A DNA stretch of 64,000 nt, taken from the NCBI RefSeq assembly GCF_016278385.1, contig NZ_JADQBY010000019.1, positions 45,651 through 109,650 on the forward strand, read 5' to 3'. Position numbers and translations under genes: made by a program. The stretch comes from Methanolobus sp. GTDB taxonomy: Archaea; Halobacteriota; Methanosarcinia; Methanosarcinales; Methanosarcinaceae. The notes beneath the pieces were generated by a model. The model saw only the letters and a program-made list of their open reading frames with translations, searched no databases and was not told where the DNA came from. Positions 61,890 to 64,000 of the stretch are shown one piece after another (position 1 is the first letter of the stretch; each line of letters opens with the position of its first letter).

Positions 61890-63083
61890 TTATTCAACAC
61901 ATAGATCAATACAAACTGAATCCACGATGCTCATACTCTCATTCTGGAGAGTTAAGACGATTCTGTAATCGTTTGCAGGGATAAATTCAAGCTGATTTGA
62001 ATAATTGATGCCTTTTGAAACATCATCAAAAGGAGCAACATTCACATCTATTTTGAAATAAAAACTTTCCATTACTTCACCAGTATTTGTGTTAATCACG
62101 TTACTTTTGACAGTGTATTCTTTTTGGGTTGCCGTAGGATTTGAAACTGTAAAATGGACTGACATGTAATCCTGTGTGGAAGGTTTCCTTTCTGCAGTTA
62201 CATCTTCTTTACTGACTACAGTGTATCCGTTTTCATATTTTCCGTCAAATCTCAGTAAACCTACATCATTGATGTTGTTCTTGTCTGTAAAGCTCAAGCA
62301 ACTAAAACCACTGTTACTGTGGTCAGTTATGTAAAGCGATCCTTCTGTTGAGCTGTCTGGTGCATCATTTAAGGTCTCAATGGTAAAGGCCATGTTTCCT
62401 GGGTTTATCTTACTGGAAAATATCTCTTTGAACTCATCCCACGTGATGGGCACTGCAATATGTCCATCAGTGTTTTTGAAAAGACCTGCAGTGATTGCTC
62501 CGCTTGGGTCTGTCAGGTAGATATATTCGTCATCATAACCTACTGCAAGTATTGCGTGTCCTTCTTTAGTACCATCGGCTACCTTATACTGGAAAGCCAT
62601 TAGGATGGGTTGTCCCCTGTCAATACTGTTTCGTATAACCTCATTGAAATTATCAGCATCGAACTGTCCCAGATTATATCCCCAGATTGTTTTTTTCATG
62701 TTGAGGTTAGCTGTTCTTTTTGCATGCTCTTGCAGTGAATTATCATATGGGATATATTGTTCTGTGAAAGTTTCACTATGTCCCGAGCCAAAAGATTCCG
62801 CTATTTCCCAGGGTTTTACAGAACAGTTATTGAGGTCATACATCATTGCAAGACAATAGTAAAGGCACCAGTTTGTATCTCCCTGATTGTAGTATGGTAC
62901 GGAAAGGATGTTCTTCTCCGCCAGATCTTCTCCAGTATCGTCGGGCATATTTCCAGACGATCCTCCGCTTAGTGCAGCACTACCTGTGAGGATTATCAGA
63001 ATAAAGGCAACTGCAGCTATTACGTTGGTTTTTAAAGCAAGGCTACTTCTCCGAATGGTCTTAGGATCCCCTGATCCGCTCAT
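61890..63083 (-). CDS. C39 family papain-like peptidase, membrane-anchored, secreted
   Basis: 397 aa. An N-terminal transmembrane segment (NVIAAVAFILIILTGSAALS) is followed by a C39-like papain-fold domain with catalytic C73 (GDTNWCLYYCLAMMYD), H176 (GTKEGHAILAVGYD) and D192 (YLTDPSGAI). The C-terminal about 150 residues form a beta-rich domain (TVSNPTATQKEYTVKSNVIN). It probably acts outside the cell on peptides or surface proteins. GGAG sits unusually close to the ATG. Confidence 0.85.
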   Translation of the reverse strand: MSGSGDPKTIRRSSLALKTNVIAAVAFILIILTGSAALSGGSSGNMPDDTGEDLAEKNILSVPYYNQGDTNWCLYYCLAMMYDLNNCSVKPWEIAESFGSGHSETFTEQYIPYDNSLQEHAKRTANLNMKKTIWGYNLGQFDADNFNEVIRNSIDRGQPILMAFQYKVADGTKEGHAILAVGYDDEYIYLTDPSGAITAGLFKNTDGHIAVPITWDEFKEIFSSKINPGNMAFTIETLNDAPDSSTEGSLYITDHSNSGFSCLSFTDKNNINDVGLLRFDGKYENGYTVVSKEDVTAERKPSTQDYMSVHFTVSNPTATQKEYTVKSNVINTNTGEVMESFYFKIDVNVAPFDDVSKGINYSNQLEFIPANDYRIVLTLQNESMSIVDSVCIDLCVE

Positions 63084-63962
63084 ACTCCATTAACTCCGTT
63101 TTGCTTTTTCAGGGTGCATTTCAGTTTCATCACGGGGATGATTTGCGACCATCACACATTAATATAAATTTTATGCAATGGTATTGCACACATTACTCTA
63201 TTTTTTTTAATATGTTCTTTGGTATATATAGGTTGCCGATATCGAAAAAGTGCTCATTGTCATTATGATGAGGTTTGCGTTGTTTAATGTGTTACTGTTA
63301 CACATCATTTTGGGTTACTATATGGGGCATTATTTAGAATGTGCATTTTTAAACAGATGTGCCAGATGACGGCTGTATTCATTTCAGGTACTATTCATAG
63401 CATTTGAAGGATACGAGATAATTTCCTGGTTGGTGAATAGGTTAAAAATCCGGAAAATAATATACATGGGGCTCTTTCCAGAATCAATGAAAAGAGAAGA
63501 ATGCCTCACTGTACTATTCTTTTCAGTTATTCTCTTCATTCTGGTAATTCCGTATTTACTATATTACGGTTTAGACGACCTGATCTTAAAAGAGCTTTTA
63601 AGGTGTGGGGTACGCAGAGAAATTCACTGCATCATCTAAATATTAAAAAAAGGTCTATTTAATGAAGCAAAGACGCAGGATTTGGTGTCCATAGGTGCCA
63701 ATGCCAGGTATTTTCTTAAGAATTTCTTCAGGTGTGTCTTCCCTGAGAAGATTGTCAGCAATACTGATACTACTTTCATATGGCAAGGAAATAGGTTAAG
63801 CTGGTGGATGCTATTGAGAGGTAAAGATTATCTCTTTCTTTTGCATCTATTTGTTGGTCACCCTATTTCATTTATTACCTAGTATCTTAAACTTCTCTAG
63901 CATGTGTTCCTTATATTGGGTGATTTATCCGCAACGTTTTTATATCAAGCCTGTTATGTAAG
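63084..63962. other. Long intergenic region
   Basis: About 880 bp, AT-rich. One weak frame (GTG 63433 to 63639) would give a peptide with one membrane segment (LTVLFFSVILFILVIPYLLY) and could be a small membrane protein, but its start has no ribosome binding site. Another frame at 63682-63882 looks like chance. A TATA-like TTTTTATATC near 63937 is placed correctly to start transcription around 63963. Confidence 0.35.
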
Positions 63963-64000
63963 GGTGCTCGCGAGGAGCTCACTGGTGCGGTATCCGCAGC
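63963..64000 (+). ncRNA. Start of a GC-rich structured RNA, cut by the window end
   Basis: After the TATA-like box, GC content rises sharply. The sequence contains a hairpin (GTGCTCGCGAGGAGCTCAC) and a perfect stem (TGCGG-TAT-CCGCA). In such an AT-rich gap this points to a stable RNA gene, such as SRP RNA or RNase P RNA. Too little is visible to identify it. Confidence 0.4.

Overview
The window is chromosomal DNA of a methanogenic archaeon, most likely a Methanosarcinaceae member (Methanolobus- or Methanosarcina-like). The evidence is an archaeal-type ThrS, a proteasome-activating nucleotidase, an FmdE protein, a rhodanese-free ThiI, an S-layer gene with a PGF-type C-terminal sorting tail, archaeal type IV pilins, AT-rich TATA boxes and GGAG/GGTG ribosome binding sites. 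Genus level is inference.

Layout. 1-8.5 kb: housekeeping genes on the + strand (glutamate-synthase-like flavoprotein, PAPS-reductase-like Fe-S protein, AI-2E-type permease, ThrS, acylphosphatase, ThiI). 8.9-11.5 kb: a large low-complexity/coiled-coil protein ending in an archaellum FlaD/E domain. 11.5-13.4 kb: small membrane proteins on the - strand, including two DUF4870 paralogs and a decayed duplicate.

13.86-28.60 kb: an integrated mobile element of about 14.7 kb, the most interesting part of the window. Its ends are two copies of a 16-bp sequence inside the most conserved codons of archaeal type IV pilin genes. A tyrosine recombinase lies 93 bp inside the left copy. At the right end the host pilin start codon and signal peptide are joined in frame to a pilin body and terminator brought by the element. 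At the left end the displaced host pilin body is left without a start codon. The element thus appears to integrate into a pilin gene and swap its exposed part. Its cargo is ribbon-helix-helix regulators, a D5/SF3 replication helicase, a likely AT-rich origin, five consecutive winged-helix genes, a duplicated-domain surface protein, a second tyrosine recombinase, and a possible defence block (JAMM/JAB peptidase, a stand-alone Mrr-type N-terminal domain protein and an EEP nuclease).

28.6-38.2 kb: DUF5371 gene, ACT/PFL (DUF711) pair, shikimate-kinase-like protein, FecBCD-type metal/corrinoid transporter with a methyltransferase, a frameshifted S-layer gene and an FmdE protein. 38.5-43.2 kb: surface-glycan genes (GT2, flippase, P-loop protein) and an unexpected archaeal leucyl/phenylalanyl-tRNA-protein transferase (Aat) homolog. 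43.7-49.4 kb: tRNA-Glu, PAN, a glutamine-rich winged-helix protein, UvrB and tRNA-Gly. 49.6-64 kb: zinc-binding and PD-(D/E)XK-like proteins, SIMPL and DedA proteins, a CheF-like protein, two tandem MJ1255-type glycosyltransferases, a HAD remnant, a SOUL-photolyase pair, a MarR-MATE pair, tRNA-Leu, an iron-sulfur flavoprotein, a C39 peptidase, and the start of a structured RNA at the window edge.
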